64,000 nt of DNA from Chondromyces crocatus (GTDB lineage: Bacteria > Myxococcota_A > Polyangia > Polyangiales > Polyangiaceae): contig NZ_CP012159.1 of assembly GCF_001189295.1 (NCBI RefSeq), positions 6,774,525 to 6,838,524 of the forward strand, read 5' to 3'. This document shows, piece after piece, positions 34,919 through 43,497 of the stretch (the stretch's first letter is position 1; each line of letters opens with the position of its first letter). The notes beneath the pieces are model-generated. The model had not been told where the DNA came from, did no database searches, and saw only the letters and a program-made list of their open reading frames with translations. The position numbers and the translations under genes are program-made.

Positions 34919-36817
34919 TCACTTTCCCTCACGGAAGGCGCGGACCGCATTCACGACGGCGTCGGCCATCTTCTGCCGGAAGTCCGCCGTGGCGAGCCGC
35001 GCTTCGTCCTCGGGGTTGGAGATGAACGCGGTCTCGAAGAGGACGGCCGGCATGTCGGCGCCCACGAGAACGTAGAAGCTGGCCGTCTTGGTGCCCTGGT
35101 CCTTCGTCTCCGGATAGCGAGGGCCGAGGGAGGCGAGCGCAGCACGCTGGAGGAGGACCGCCAGGTGGCGGGATCGATCCGCGAGGTCGCCGACGTTGAG
35201 GCCAGAGACGATGGCGCTCAGCTCGGCTTCATGGGTGGCGACGAGCGCACCACGCCCCGCCGCATTTTCGCGGGCGGCGAGACGGACCGAGAGTCGATCG
35301 GGGTTGCGGGCGGGATCGAGTGAGAACGTCTGGACGCCGCGGGCCACGCCGTCCTCGCTGGCGTTGCAGTGCACGGAGACGAACAGGTCGGCGTGGAAGG
35401 CGTTCGCGCGCGCGGCCCGCATGTCGAGCGGGACGTAGGTGTCGGTGTCGCGGGTGAGCAGCGTCTCGACCTTGAGTTCGCGCGCGAGGATCGGGGCGGC
35501 ACGGTGGGCGATGTCCAGCGTGACGTCCTTCTCCTTGAGCCCGGTCGGGCCGACGGCGCCCGAGTCCGCGCCACCGTGACCCGGGTCGAGGACGACGCGG
35601 CGAACTTCACGCTGGCTCGGGCCTTCGGCCGTGCCCTCTGCCCGCGCGGGAGGACGGGTGCTCACGTCGACCACGATGCGGAAGGGGTCGGGCAGGTAGT
35701 AGATGCGCCGGTGGAGCGACGCGGCCAGGTCGAGGACGACGCGCGATCCATCGGGCTGGGCGCCGACCCGGATCCGCCGGAGGGCGCCGCCGACCTCCAT
35801 CTCCTTGGCGATGCCACGCGCGGTCGCACCCGCGATGTCGAGAAACACGCGGGCGTCCTTGCCGGCCGCTTCGTCGGCGGGGAGCGCGCCGACCTTGAAC
35901 CTGGCGGGCGCGGTGAGCTGGATGATGACCCGCGCGGCCTTCTCGGAGCCGAACCGCTCGATGGCAGCGATCTTGAGCGTCGCCGCCGGCTTGCTCACGA
36001 CGCGGGGGGCGAGCACGAGATCGGCGGCAGGATCTGCGGTCGTGAGCACCACGGGGCCGCCGGGGGCCGGCTCGGTGAGCGAAGAGGGGGCGGCGCTGCT
36101 GGCGACGATCGGCTGCGCCGACGCGGAGGTGGGCGTGGACGCGAGCACGGACTGCTCCACCCGATGCCCAGCTTCCTCGAGCGCGCGCATCTGGTCGCCC
36201 GACGGACGGTAAGCGACGGACTGCGCGAGCGCGACGTCGATGGATCCGAGGCAGGCCGAGCGCGCAGGCGGAGCCCCCTCGGCCGGGGCCGCTGCGGTGT
36301 CGGCGCGGCGGCTGGCGAGCGCCGCGTGTCGCCGTGAGACGAGGTAGAGTTCACGGTAGGTGACCGAGGCGTCCTGGCTCACCTCCCCCGTGAGCAGAGC
36401 GCGACGGCGCTCGGCATCACAAGCAGCCTCGGCCGCCCCCACGGCCTGGAAGGCAGTGGCAGCCGCGCCGTAGAGTTCCAGCGCTTCGCTGCTGTCGGCC
36501 TTCGCGTGGTCCAGCCGGAAGAGCCGGGTCCTGAGCTCCGCCGCCAGCAGGGCCAGCTCCGCGCCACGCGCGGTGGTACCAGCGCGCGAGGACGCGATGG
36601 CCACGCTGTCGGCGAGCGCCACCGTCTCTGCGCGTGGCGGCAGCACCGCCTCCGGCGCGAGCAGCGCGCGAGCCTCTTCTTCGGCCGTCGGGGCGACAGT
36701 TCCTGCCGGCCCCTCGGCGCTGCCGCACGCCATCGCCGCAAAAACGATGATCACCGCGGCGCATGGAGCGATACGATGGCGCCGCGTCGAGACGCCGAGA
36801 TCCGCCGGAGGCTTCAC
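34919..36817 (-). CDS. AMIN-domain N-acetylmuramoyl-L-alanine amidase
   Basis: This 632-aa envelope protein has an N-terminal signal (AAVIIVFAAMACGS, possibly a lipoprotein). A helical TPR-like region occupies 40-200. The AMIN domain, which binds peptidoglycan or the septum, is at about 285-395 (AAIERFGSEKAARVIIQLTA). The Amidase_3 catalytic domain is at about 405-630. Zinc ligands and the catalytic Glu are visible: LDPGHGGADSGAVG, LKEKDVTLD, FVSVHCNAS and LFETAFISNP. It cleaves the amide between MurNAc and the stem peptide, as in AmiC. The GTG start at 36817 shares CACGTG with the start of the opposite gene. Confidence 0.92.
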   Translation of the reverse strand: MKPPADLGVSTRRHRIAPCAAVIIVFAAMACGSAEGPAGTVAPTAEEEARALLAPEAVLPPRAETVALADSVAIASSRAGTTARGAELALLAAELRTRLFRLDHAKADSSEALELYGAAATAFQAVGAAEAACDAERRRALLTGEVSQDASVTYRELYLVSRRHAALASRRADTAAAPAEGAPPARSACLGSIDVALAQSVAYRPSGDQMRALEEAGHRVEQSVLASTPTSASAQPIVASSAAPSSLTEPAPGGPVVLTTADPAADLVLAPRVVSKPAATLKIAAIERFGSEKAARVIIQLTAPARFKVGALPADEAAGKDARVFLDIAGATARGIAKEMEVGGALRRIRVGAQPDGSRVVLDLAASLHRRIYYLPDPFRIVVDVSTRPPARAEGTAEGPSQREVRRVVLDPGHGGADSGAVGPTGLKEKDVTLDIAHRAAPILARELKVETLLTRDTDTYVPLDMRAARANAFHADLFVSVHCNASEDGVARGVQTFSLDPARNPDRLSVRLAARENAAGRGALVATHEAELSAIVSGLNVGDLADRSRHLAVLLQRAALASLGPRYPETKDQGTKTASFYVLVGADMPAVLFETAFISNPEDEARLATADFRQKMADAVVNAVRAFREGK

Positions 36818-37291
36818 GTGTCCGATCCCACGTCATCTGCCATGTCTGAGCCCATTTACGCCGACCGCCTGTCCGGGGAGAAGTTTGCCGACGCTTCGAC
36901 CATGGTCAACGCGTATCTCTTTCGATATGCGCAGCAGCGACGCCAGGAGCCCCAGCAGCTCGACGAAGGCGGCTACGCGCAGCTCCTCCACGGCGAGGCG
37001 GTCGTGGGCATCAACGTGCTGGAAGACCGGGGCGTGCTCATGATTTTCGCCCCGGTGATCCCCGTCCCGCTCACCGGGGTCGAGGCGCTGTACCGGAGGC
37101 TGCTGGAGGCGAGCTTCGTCCAGACCTCCGACGCGGCCTTCGCCATCGACCGGGCGCGGGACGAGGTGGTGGTGCGCAGCCTCCGGCGGCTGTCGGCCCT
37201 CGACTACGAAGAGTTCGAGGACCTGGTCGCCACCGTGAGTCAGGTCGCCGACAGCTGGCACGGCGAGCTGCAGCGCGACTTCGGGCGCTGA
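36818..37291 (+). CDS. YbjN / secretion-chaperone-like small protein
   Basis: This 157-aa protein starts at GTG 36818, 6 nt after GGAGG; ATG 36842 is a shorter alternative. The fold pattern (VVGINVLEDRGVLMIFAPVI, ALYRRLLEAS, AFAIDRARDEVVVRS, DLVATVSQVADSWHGELQ) resembles YbjN/CesT-type alpha-beta chaperone-like domains. Function is inferred only. It is head-to-head with the amidase gene with zero spacing. Confidence 0.6.
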   Translation: MSDPTSSAMSEPIYADRLSGEKFADASTMVNAYLFRYAQQRRQEPQQLDEGGYAQLLHGEAVVGINVLEDRGVLMIFAPVIPVPLTGVEALYRRLLEASFVQTSDAAFAIDRARDEVVVRSLRRLSALDYEEFEDLVATVSQVADSWHGELQRDFGR

Positions 37292-37350
37292 GGTCCTGAC
37301 GCCGCAGCATTGCGGCGTTTGCCTGGCGGGTGATAAGGTGCGCACCGGCG

Positions 37351-38424
37351 ATGGGTGGACAGACAGGAGCGGTCGCTGCGCATGACGGGGCGCTCTCCGC
37401 CGAAGACGCCGAGCGGTTCGCTGCGCTCATCATTCCTTCCTGGGAACGAGACGAAGGTCTCGGGGCTGCACAGAGCGACCCGGAGCGAGGTCCGGCGGTC
37501 GCCACGGCGGTCGCGCCTGACGGGGACGAGGCATCCGCGAAAGCGGCGCGGCTCGCAGAAGCAGGGCCGGAGCCAGCCGTTCAGGTCTCCCCCGTGGTGC
37601 CGATCGAAGCGACGGCCTTGGACACCCCAGCGGCTGAAGACGACGCGGTAAGCCCTGCAACGGACACCCAGACGACGATCGCGAACGAGGTGGTTGCGAC
37701 CGTCGCCAGGGTCAGCGGAGGTCGGGAAGCGACGACGAGCGGTCCGACCACGTCCAGCGGCACCTCGCGCGTGTCGGGCGACGATCCCATCGAGCTTCCG
37801 ATGAATGGCACGGGGGCGGGGGCCGTGCTCAAGCTCCTCGCTGCCGCAGCCGCGATGGCTGGTGTCCTCCTCGGGGGGCGCGCGCTCCTCCGCAGCAACG
37901 ACGACGGGACAGAGGCGCAGTCCCCTCCCCTCGCCGAGCCTCACCGCGGCGCCGAGGCCACCACGCCGACGTCGCTCGCCGCCACGGCGTCGCCTCCCAG
38001 TGTCACGGCGCCGCCTTCCAAGGAGGAAGGCGCGCCGATCGCTCCGCACGAGGGAACCGCGCCCATGGCCTCCAGTGGAGCCATCCACGCGCAAGAGTCC
38101 GCTCCAGCTGGCGGCTCGCCCACGGCAGCGGCTGCGGCCCCATCGGCCTCCATCACCAGCGCCGCCCCCGGCGCGGGAACGACCGCCATGCCCAAGGCGA
38201 CGGCCGAACCCTCGGTGGCGCAGCGACCTGCGCCCACGGCCACCACGACGGCTGCTGCGAAACCAGCGACCGCGAGCAAGCCGGCCCCGGCCAGCAAGCC
38301 GCCCGCAGCCGTCGCCCCCAAACCCTCCCCCCCGAAGCAGAGCGCGACCCCCAAGCAGGGATCGACTCCGAGCAGCGGGGGCTCCAAGGGCACCGGCGGA
38401 ATCATCCGCGACGCCCCGTTCTGA
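37351..38424 (+). CDS. Membrane protein with Ala/Pro/Lys-rich exterior, unknown
   Basis: This 357-aa protein has no recognised family. An N-terminal part of about 150 residues is hydrophilic (GALSAEDAERFAALIIPSWE is the best-structured segment). One transmembrane helix lies near 160-180 (AVLKLLAAAAAMAGVLLGGR). A long Ala/Pro/Thr/Lys-rich tail follows, with KPAPASKPPAAVAPKPSPP near the end, similar to linkers that cross the cell wall in TonB/TolA-like proteins. ATG 37351 is taken as the start; GTG 37330 is an alternative. It is followed 87 bp later by the PEGA/TPR gene. Confidence 0.65.
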   Translation: MGGQTGAVAAHDGALSAEDAERFAALIIPSWERDEGLGAAQSDPERGPAVATAVAPDGDEASAKAARLAEAGPEPAVQVSPVVPIEATALDTPAAEDDAVSPATDTQTTIANEVVATVARVSGGREATTSGPTTSSGTSRVSGDDPIELPMNGTGAGAVLKLLAAAAAMAGVLLGGRALLRSNDDGTEAQSPPLAEPHRGAEATTPTSLAATASPPSVTAPPSKEEGAPIAPHEGTAPMASSGAIHAQESAPAGGSPTAAAAAPSASITSAAPGAGTTAMPKATAEPSVAQRPAPTATTTAAAKPATASKPAPASKPPAAVAPKPSPPKQSATPKQGSTPSSGGSKGTGGIIRDAPF

Positions 38425-38511
38425 GCCATGCGCCCTCACCGCGAGGGCGCGACAGGTCTGCGTTTCGATGGACGCACCGAGCGACCATCGCTCCTATGAT
38501 GACGAGGATCC

Positions 38512-39795
38512 ATGAAGCTACGCGTCGGCGCCTCCGCCCTTCTCCTTTCGTTCGTTCTCCCCGCTGCACTCACCGAGCTGGGGCAAGGTTCCCTGCCGTT
38601 CGCCGAGCGTGAGAGCCTCGCCCAGCAGGCCGACGCGGTGACCGAGGTCGCCCGCCAGCGCTACGAGGACGGCGTGAAGGCCTACGATGCGGGGCGTTTC
38701 GAGGACGCGCGGGCAGCCTTTCTGCAAGCGTATTCGCTGAAGCGTCACCCTGCCGTTCTGCTCAACCTCGGCCAGAGCGAGCTCCGCGCTGGCTATGCTG
38801 ACGACGCAGGAAACCACCTCCAGCAGTTCCTCCGTGAGCACAAGGCGGTGACCCCCGAGCAGAAGGCGGCAGCGGAGAAGGGCATCAACGACGCAAAGCG
38901 GAAGGCGGGCTTCATCATCGTGATCATCGACGCCACCGGGGCGGACGTGAGCATCGATGGAACCGTGGTCGGCAAGTCTCCGCTGCTCGATCCCGTCTTC
39001 GTCAAGCCGGGCAAGCACACGGTCGCCGCGAGCTACGGGGGCAAGTCGACCTCGACGCAGGTCGACGCTCGCCCTGCCGCCGCGGCCGCGGCCAACCTGG
39101 TGCTGGGCGTGGCCGGCGCACCGACCCCTGCCCCGGTACCCGTCAGCCGCCCCGCCACCACACCAGCGCCGCCTCCTCCCTCATCTTCCCCCACACAAGA
39201 AGCAGCGCCGCCTGCCTCCACGCAACCGAACGCGAACGACGCCAGCACGGCGAGTGCGTCCGGCTCCTTCGTCCTCGCGCCGACGAGTCCAAAGGGCGAC
39301 ACCGGCCCGGGCAAGCGCGAGCCCATCCTGGACTGGTACAAGCGCAAGCCCATCGCCTGGGTCGGGACGGGTGTCGCTGGGGTCGGCCTGATCACGGGCA
39401 CGGTGTTCTCGGTCCTGGCATCCGACTCGAGCAGCGCCGCGGATGCCATCGCTCAGCAGATGAGCGAGCACGCCGTCAAAAACCCGGGCTCCACGATGGG
39501 CCGGACCCGCGGCTACTGCGGCTCCAGCGGCAACCCCTCGGGCGCCCTCCCCGAGTTCCGGACCGCGTGCGCCGCGCTGCAGGACCGGATCGACACCTAC
39601 GACACCCGCTACGCGCTCGCGGTGACCGGCTGGGTCGTGTTCGGGCTCGGCGTCGTCGGCACAGCGGCGTACGCCATGATCGACTGGTATCCGAAGAAGG
39701 CGCCTTCCACAGCGCTCATCGCCCCGCGGGTCACCTCCATCGCCCCGCTCATCTCCCCGGATCAGGCTGGCCTCGGCGTCGGCGGCACGTTCTGA
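38512..39795 (+). CDS. Secreted TPR/PEGA-domain protein with two TM segments
   Basis: This is a 427-aa protein. It has an N-terminal signal (LLLSFVLPAALTELGQG) and TPR-type helices at 40-110 (RYEDGVKAYDAGRFEDARAA). A PEGA-like beta domain lies near 140-185 (FIIVIIDATGADVSIDGTVV). It then has a Pro/Ser/Ala linker and two hydrophobic segments (VGTGVAGVGLITGTVFSVLA and ALAVTGWVVFGLGVVGTAAY). This arrangement is common in myxobacterial envelope proteins of unknown role. GAGG precedes the ATG. Confidence 0.8.
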   Translation: MKLRVGASALLLSFVLPAALTELGQGSLPFAERESLAQQADAVTEVARQRYEDGVKAYDAGRFEDARAAFLQAYSLKRHPAVLLNLGQSELRAGYADDAGNHLQQFLREHKAVTPEQKAAAEKGINDAKRKAGFIIVIIDATGADVSIDGTVVGKSPLLDPVFVKPGKHTVAASYGGKSTSTQVDARPAAAAAANLVLGVAGAPTPAPVPVSRPATTPAPPPPSSSPTQEAAPPASTQPNANDASTASASGSFVLAPTSPKGDTGPGKREPILDWYKRKPIAWVGTGVAGVGLITGTVFSVLASDSSSAADAIAQQMSEHAVKNPGSTMGRTRGYCGSSGNPSGALPEFRTACAALQDRIDTYDTRYALAVTGWVVFGLGVVGTAAYAMIDWYPKKAPSTALIAPRVTSIAPLISPDQAGLGVGGTF

Positions 39796-39807
39796 TGCAC
39801 CGCCCGC

Positions 39808-39827
39808 GCGCTCTCTTCAGAGAGCGC
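39808..39827. terminator. Bidirectional stem-loop between convergent genes
   Basis: The perfect 8-bp stem GCGCTCTC/GAGAGCGC with loop TTCA lies 13 nt after the PEGA/TPR stop and overlaps the last codons of the opposing regulator. It is symmetrical, so it could end transcription from both sides. Confidence 0.6.
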
Positions 39828-41175
39828 CGGCGCTCCGCAGGAGATCCCGCATCGTGGAGCGCGGCAGCTCCGCCCTCCGAGCAGCCGCGCTGACGTTCCC
39901 ACCGACCTCTGCGAACAGACGCAAGGCGTCCAGCGGCGTCACCTTTCGCCTCTGCGGAGGGGCTCGCTCTGCGAACACGGCGAGGATGTGCTCTGGCATC
40001 ACCCGCCCTCCGTTCGCGAGAAGCGTGGCCTGGACGAGCACGTTCCGCAGCTCGCGCACATTGCCGGGCCAGCGGTGGGCGCGCAGCGCCGCCAGCGCTC
40101 CCGACGACAGCTCACAGGAGCCCAGCTCGGAGGTCGCGAGCAGCGCTCGTGCGAGCAGCGGGATGTCTTCGAGGCGGTCTCGGAGAGGAGGGACGATGAG
40201 CTTGCATACGGCGAGCCGCTCGTAAAGGTCGGCGCGGAACAGCTTCTCCGTGACCAGGGTCTCCAGCGGCTCGCAGGTCGCGACCACCAGGCGGACATCC
40301 ACTTTGACGACCGCATCGGTGCCGAGCGGACGCACCGTCCCTTCTTCCACGACGCGCAGCATCTTGGCCTGTAGCTCCGGTGAGAGCGTGGCGATCTCGT
40401 CCAGGAACAGCGTGCCCTTGTCGGCCGCTTGAAAAGCACCGCTGCGATCGCGGAGCGCGCCCGTGAAGGCCCCCCGGCGATGTCCGAACAGCTCGGACTC
40501 GGCCAGCTCCCGCGCGATGGCAGCGCAGTTCAGGGTGATGAACGGTGCACGTGCGCGCGGGCTCTCCTCGTGGACGGCCCGCGCGATCAGATCCTTGCCC
40601 GTGCCCGATTCCCCACGAAGCAGGACGGGCAACCGCAGCGGAGCCATCTTGCGCACGGACGCCGCGAGCTGGCGCATGACGCGCGAGCGCCCCACCAGCT
40701 GCTCGAGGGGAGGCCCTTCACTGATCGTCCCGCCCGCGCGAGGAACATCGACCCGGACGAGGGTGTGGCCGATCTCGACGCACGAGCCCGGCTGGAGACG
40801 CGCCAGCTTCACCAGCACACCACCGACGCGGACCCCATTCCTGGACCCTAGATCCGAGATCTCGATGGCATCGCCGCGATGGGCGACCAGGCAGTGGCGC
40901 GCGCTGACGGTGGGATCACGGACCTGGACACCGGCAGCAGGCCCGCTCCCGAGCACCAGAGTGCTGCCCGGAGCCAGGGATGCTCGCAGCGACGTCACCT
41001 TCTCGGACGCTCCATCCTCGACCTGCAGCCACACGGTGGTGAGGGCCTCGCCGTCATCGCCGGTTCCCCAGGTGGCGTCGCGGGAACGCACGATCCGAGG
41101 CAGCGGATGCTCGGACCCGGGGCCTTCGTTCAGAGGTTGGACCAGAGGTTGGACAGGGGGTGCAGGATCGCTCAT
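39817..41175 (-). CDS. FHA domain-sigma54 activator, canonical
   Basis: This 452-aa protein has an FHA domain at about 55-140 (VRDPTVSARHCLVA, DLGSRNGVRVGG) and a sigma54 AAA+ domain at 155-385. The AAA+ domain has Walker A GESGTGKD, an intact GAFTGA loop (FGHRRGAFTGALRD), Walker B GTLFLDEI and arginine-finger FRADLYERL. A Fis-type HTH ends the protein (NVSAAARRAELPRSTMRDLL). With an intact loop it should activate sigma54 promoters, probably on binding of a phosphothreonine protein. The contrast with the DVLPGA loop of the regulator at 2581 is notable. Confidence 0.95.
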   Translation of the reverse strand: MSDPAPPVQPLVQPLNEGPGSEHPLPRIVRSRDATWGTGDDGEALTTVWLQVEDGASEKVTSLRASLAPGSTLVLGSGPAAGVQVRDPTVSARHCLVAHRGDAIEISDLGSRNGVRVGGVLVKLARLQPGSCVEIGHTLVRVDVPRAGGTISEGPPLEQLVGRSRVMRQLAASVRKMAPLRLPVLLRGESGTGKDLIARAVHEESPRARAPFITLNCAAIARELAESELFGHRRGAFTGALRDRSGAFQAADKGTLFLDEIATLSPELQAKMLRVVEEGTVRPLGTDAVVKVDVRLVVATCEPLETLVTEKLFRADLYERLAVCKLIVPPLRDRLEDIPLLARALLATSELGSCELSSGALAALRAHRWPGNVRELRNVLVQATLLANGGRVMPEHILAVFAERAPPQRRKVTPLDALRLFAEVGGNVSAAARRAELPRSTMRDLLRSAGAL

Positions 41176-41298
41176 GGGACACTCATCCGGGTTATCGGGC
41201 GTGGTCGTCCCTCGGTTGCGCGCCCGAAGTCAGGACCTGCGTGGCGGAACGCGCCGGTCCTGTTTGCGTTGGCGGCGAGCCTGTTCTAGAGGCCTGCT

Positions 41299-42168
41299 GT
41301 GCGATCGCGCTCCACCACTTGGTCTCTGCCCGTGCTCGGGCTCGCCGCGGCGGCGTGGCCGTGCATGCCAGGGACGGCGCTCGCCCAGGTGCCCGAGGAG
41401 CCGGAGGATGCGCTCGAAGCGCAGGCCGAGGCCGCGGACGCCGACGAGCAGGAAGGGCCCGAGGTCGGCATCAAGCGACCTCCTGCCCCGGACCAGCGCG
41501 CAGGGCACTGGCTCCTCCAGCCCCACATCGGCCTCGCGGTCCCGTTCGGCAACCTGGCGGTCGACCTCCCGGCGAGCACGGTCGTCGGGCCAGGGGTGGT
41601 TTTCGGGGCGAGCACGGGAATCGGCCTCGGGCGCTCCGGTGTTCTGCAGATCACCGGAAACTACGCGCTCTTCTCTGGCTCCGCCCGCTGCAACGAGTGC
41701 TCCGGGCAGAGCATCGACCTGGGGCTGGGGCTCGTCTACCACCTGGCCCAGGGCCTCGCGTTCGACCCGTGGCTCAGTTACTCCGCGGGCTACCGGCGAT
41801 CCTCGTTCGAAGGTCAGGCGCAAACCAGCCGGCTCGCCTTCAATGGTGGCGTACTTCACGGTATCGATGCCGCGCGCATCGCCCTCGGGGGTGACTTCTA
41901 CCCCCTCCCCTGGCTGGGGCTCGGCCTGTACCTGGGTGTCGACGTCGGGACCTACCTCGTCCGGCCCGCGGGCCTCGGGCGCTCCACCTATGGCCTGTTC
42001 AACGCTGGATTCCGCATCGCGCTCGATCCGGTGCGGCAGCGACTGACACCCCCGAACCGGACCGAGACCAAGCCGGCGACGGCCTCCAGCGGGCGTGAGG
42101 CCCCCCCCTCGGACGTGGCCGGCGCCTCCTACCTGGCAGCACCAGCGCGATCGTTCACAGGAATCTAG
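41299..42168 (+). CDS. Outer-membrane beta-barrel-like protein
   Basis: This 289-aa protein has a signal peptide ending AQ near residue 30 (TALAQ) and an acidic stretch at 33-52. It then has alternating beta strands with aromatic girdles (WLLQPHIGLAVPFGNLAVDL, LGLGLYLGVDVGTYLVR) ending near residue 250 with an Arg/Pro/Thr-rich tail. It is likely an 8- to 10-stranded outer-membrane barrel of unknown function. GTG 41299 is the start. Confidence 0.7.
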   Translation: MRSRSTTWSLPVLGLAAAAWPCMPGTALAQVPEEPEDALEAQAEAADADEQEGPEVGIKRPPAPDQRAGHWLLQPHIGLAVPFGNLAVDLPASTVVGPGVVFGASTGIGLGRSGVLQITGNYALFSGSARCNECSGQSIDLGLGLVYHLAQGLAFDPWLSYSAGYRRSSFEGQAQTSRLAFNGGVLHGIDAARIALGGDFYPLPWLGLGLYLGVDVGTYLVRPAGLGRSTYGLFNAGFRIALDPVRQRLTPPNRTETKPATASSGREAPPSDVAGASYLAAPARSFTGI

Positions 42169-42190
42169 GCGGTCCACCCGTCCAGATCAG

Positions 42191-42196
42191 TATAAT
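42191..42196 (+). promoter_or_regulatory. Possible -10 element just before the PP2C gene
   Basis: A perfect TATAAT occurs 10 nt before ATG 42206, striking in this GC-rich DNA. No good -35 is seen 17 nt upstream. If used, the transcript would be almost leaderless. The call rests on this one hexamer. Confidence 0.3.
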
Positions 42197-42205
42197 CCGC
42201 GACGA

Positions 42206-43423
42206 ATGGGCGAGATGAGGACGAGCGGCTGCACCCGACCCGCTGCTGCCGCCGTGACCGACGTCGGTCGCCAGCGCAAACACAACGAGGATCACGTCCT
42301 CGTCCGGCCGGAGCTAGGCCTGTTCGTGGTCGCTGACGGCATGGGTGGGCACAACGCAGGCAACGTGGCGAGCGCGCTCGCGGCCACGTCGCTCGACAAC
42401 TTCTTCGAAGCGACGCAGACCGGAGACCTACCAGGCCCCGCACCCGATGAAGTCGGGCTCGATCCCGAAGCACGTCGCATCGTCGCTGGCATCAGGAAAG
42501 CGAACCACGACGTACACGTCATATCGAACACCTTCAGCCAGCACCAAGGCATGGGCTCGACGGTGGTCGCCGCGTACGTCGCGCAGGATCACATCCACAT
42601 CGGCCACGTCGGTGACAGCCGCTGCTATCGCATCCGCGACGGCAGCATCGAGCAGCTCACCAAAGATCACTCGCTCATCAACGACGCCCTCGCGCTCAAG
42701 CCGGACCTGACCCCCGAAGAGCTGGCGCGCCTCCCGAAGAACATCATCACGCGCGCGCTCGGGATGAAGGACGCGGTGAAGGTCGACATCCGCACCGAGC
42801 CGGTCCAGCCGGGGGACTTCTTCCTCCTCTGCTCCGATGGCCTGAGCGGGATGATCAACGACGAGCAGATCCTCGACGTTTTCGAGTTCACCCGCGAGCC
42901 ACAGGAAGCGTGCGAGCTGCTCATCGCGATGGCCAACGAGGCCGGCGGCACGGACAACATCTCCGCCCTGATCATCCGCATCGACGATCAGAACGAAGAG
43001 CCGGCTCCAGAGCACAAAGCGCCGACGTACCAGCTCGACGAACTGGGCATGCTGGTGCCCGCCAGCGCCGGAGCTGCCGACCGAGAAGCTCCCGCCGAGA
43101 TCGACGAAGAAGAGGATGGCTCGCTCGAAGCCGAAGACATCCCCTCTGCCCCCCCGACACCTGGCCAGGAGCGAGAGGACACGCACCGCGCTCCCTGGGG
43201 CTCCCCTCCGTCCAGTCTGGCTCAGTACGCCGACCGACCTCCCGCATCAGCCGGTCGGTACGTGGCGGTCTCCAACCGCGCGGACGCCACGCCGTCGTCG
43301 CGCGACTCCTCACGGCGCCGCAAGCCCGTCGAGGTGCGCGTCGCTCGCTGCGTCAACTGCGGCTACGAGCTGTTCATCGGGAACAACTTCTGCGTCGAGT
43401 GCGGAGCGCCCATCAAGCTCTGA
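42206..43423 (+). CDS. PP2C-family Ser/Thr phosphatase with C-terminal zinc ribbon
   Basis: This 405-aa protein carries the full set of PP2C metal-binding motifs: KHNEDHVLV, VVADGMGGHNAG, HVGDSRCYRI, LCSDGLSGMI and GGTDNISALI. These are in residues 15-260. A Glu/Pro/Ser linker follows, then a C-terminal zinc ribbon CVNCGYELFIGNNFCVECG. It dephosphorylates Ser/Thr targets of the Hanks-type kinases and is cytoplasmic. The zinc ribbon resembles those fused to kinases in this lineage. Confidence 0.95.
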   Translation: MGEMRTSGCTRPAAAAVTDVGRQRKHNEDHVLVRPELGLFVVADGMGGHNAGNVASALAATSLDNFFEATQTGDLPGPAPDEVGLDPEARRIVAGIRKANHDVHVISNTFSQHQGMGSTVVAAYVAQDHIHIGHVGDSRCYRIRDGSIEQLTKDHSLINDALALKPDLTPEELARLPKNIITRALGMKDAVKVDIRTEPVQPGDFFLLCSDGLSGMINDEQILDVFEFTREPQEACELLIAMANEAGGTDNISALIIRIDDQNEEPAPEHKAPTYQLDELGMLVPASAGAADREAPAEIDEEEDGSLEAEDIPSAPPTPGQEREDTHRAPWGSPPSSLAQYADRPPASAGRYVAVSNRADATPSSRDSSRRRKPVEVRVARCVNCGYELFIGNNFCVECGAPIKL

Positions 43424-43497
43424 GAGGAGCGCTGGACCGCATCCGCACGCACCTCATCGCCTCGCGCGGGACAGGGGTGCGTACACCGGCAGTTCGT

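Noticed and set aside
42095-42205. Longer N-terminus for the PP2C phosphatase
   Set aside because: The extra codons overlap the upstream gene and have no homology; ATG 42206 fits the domain start.
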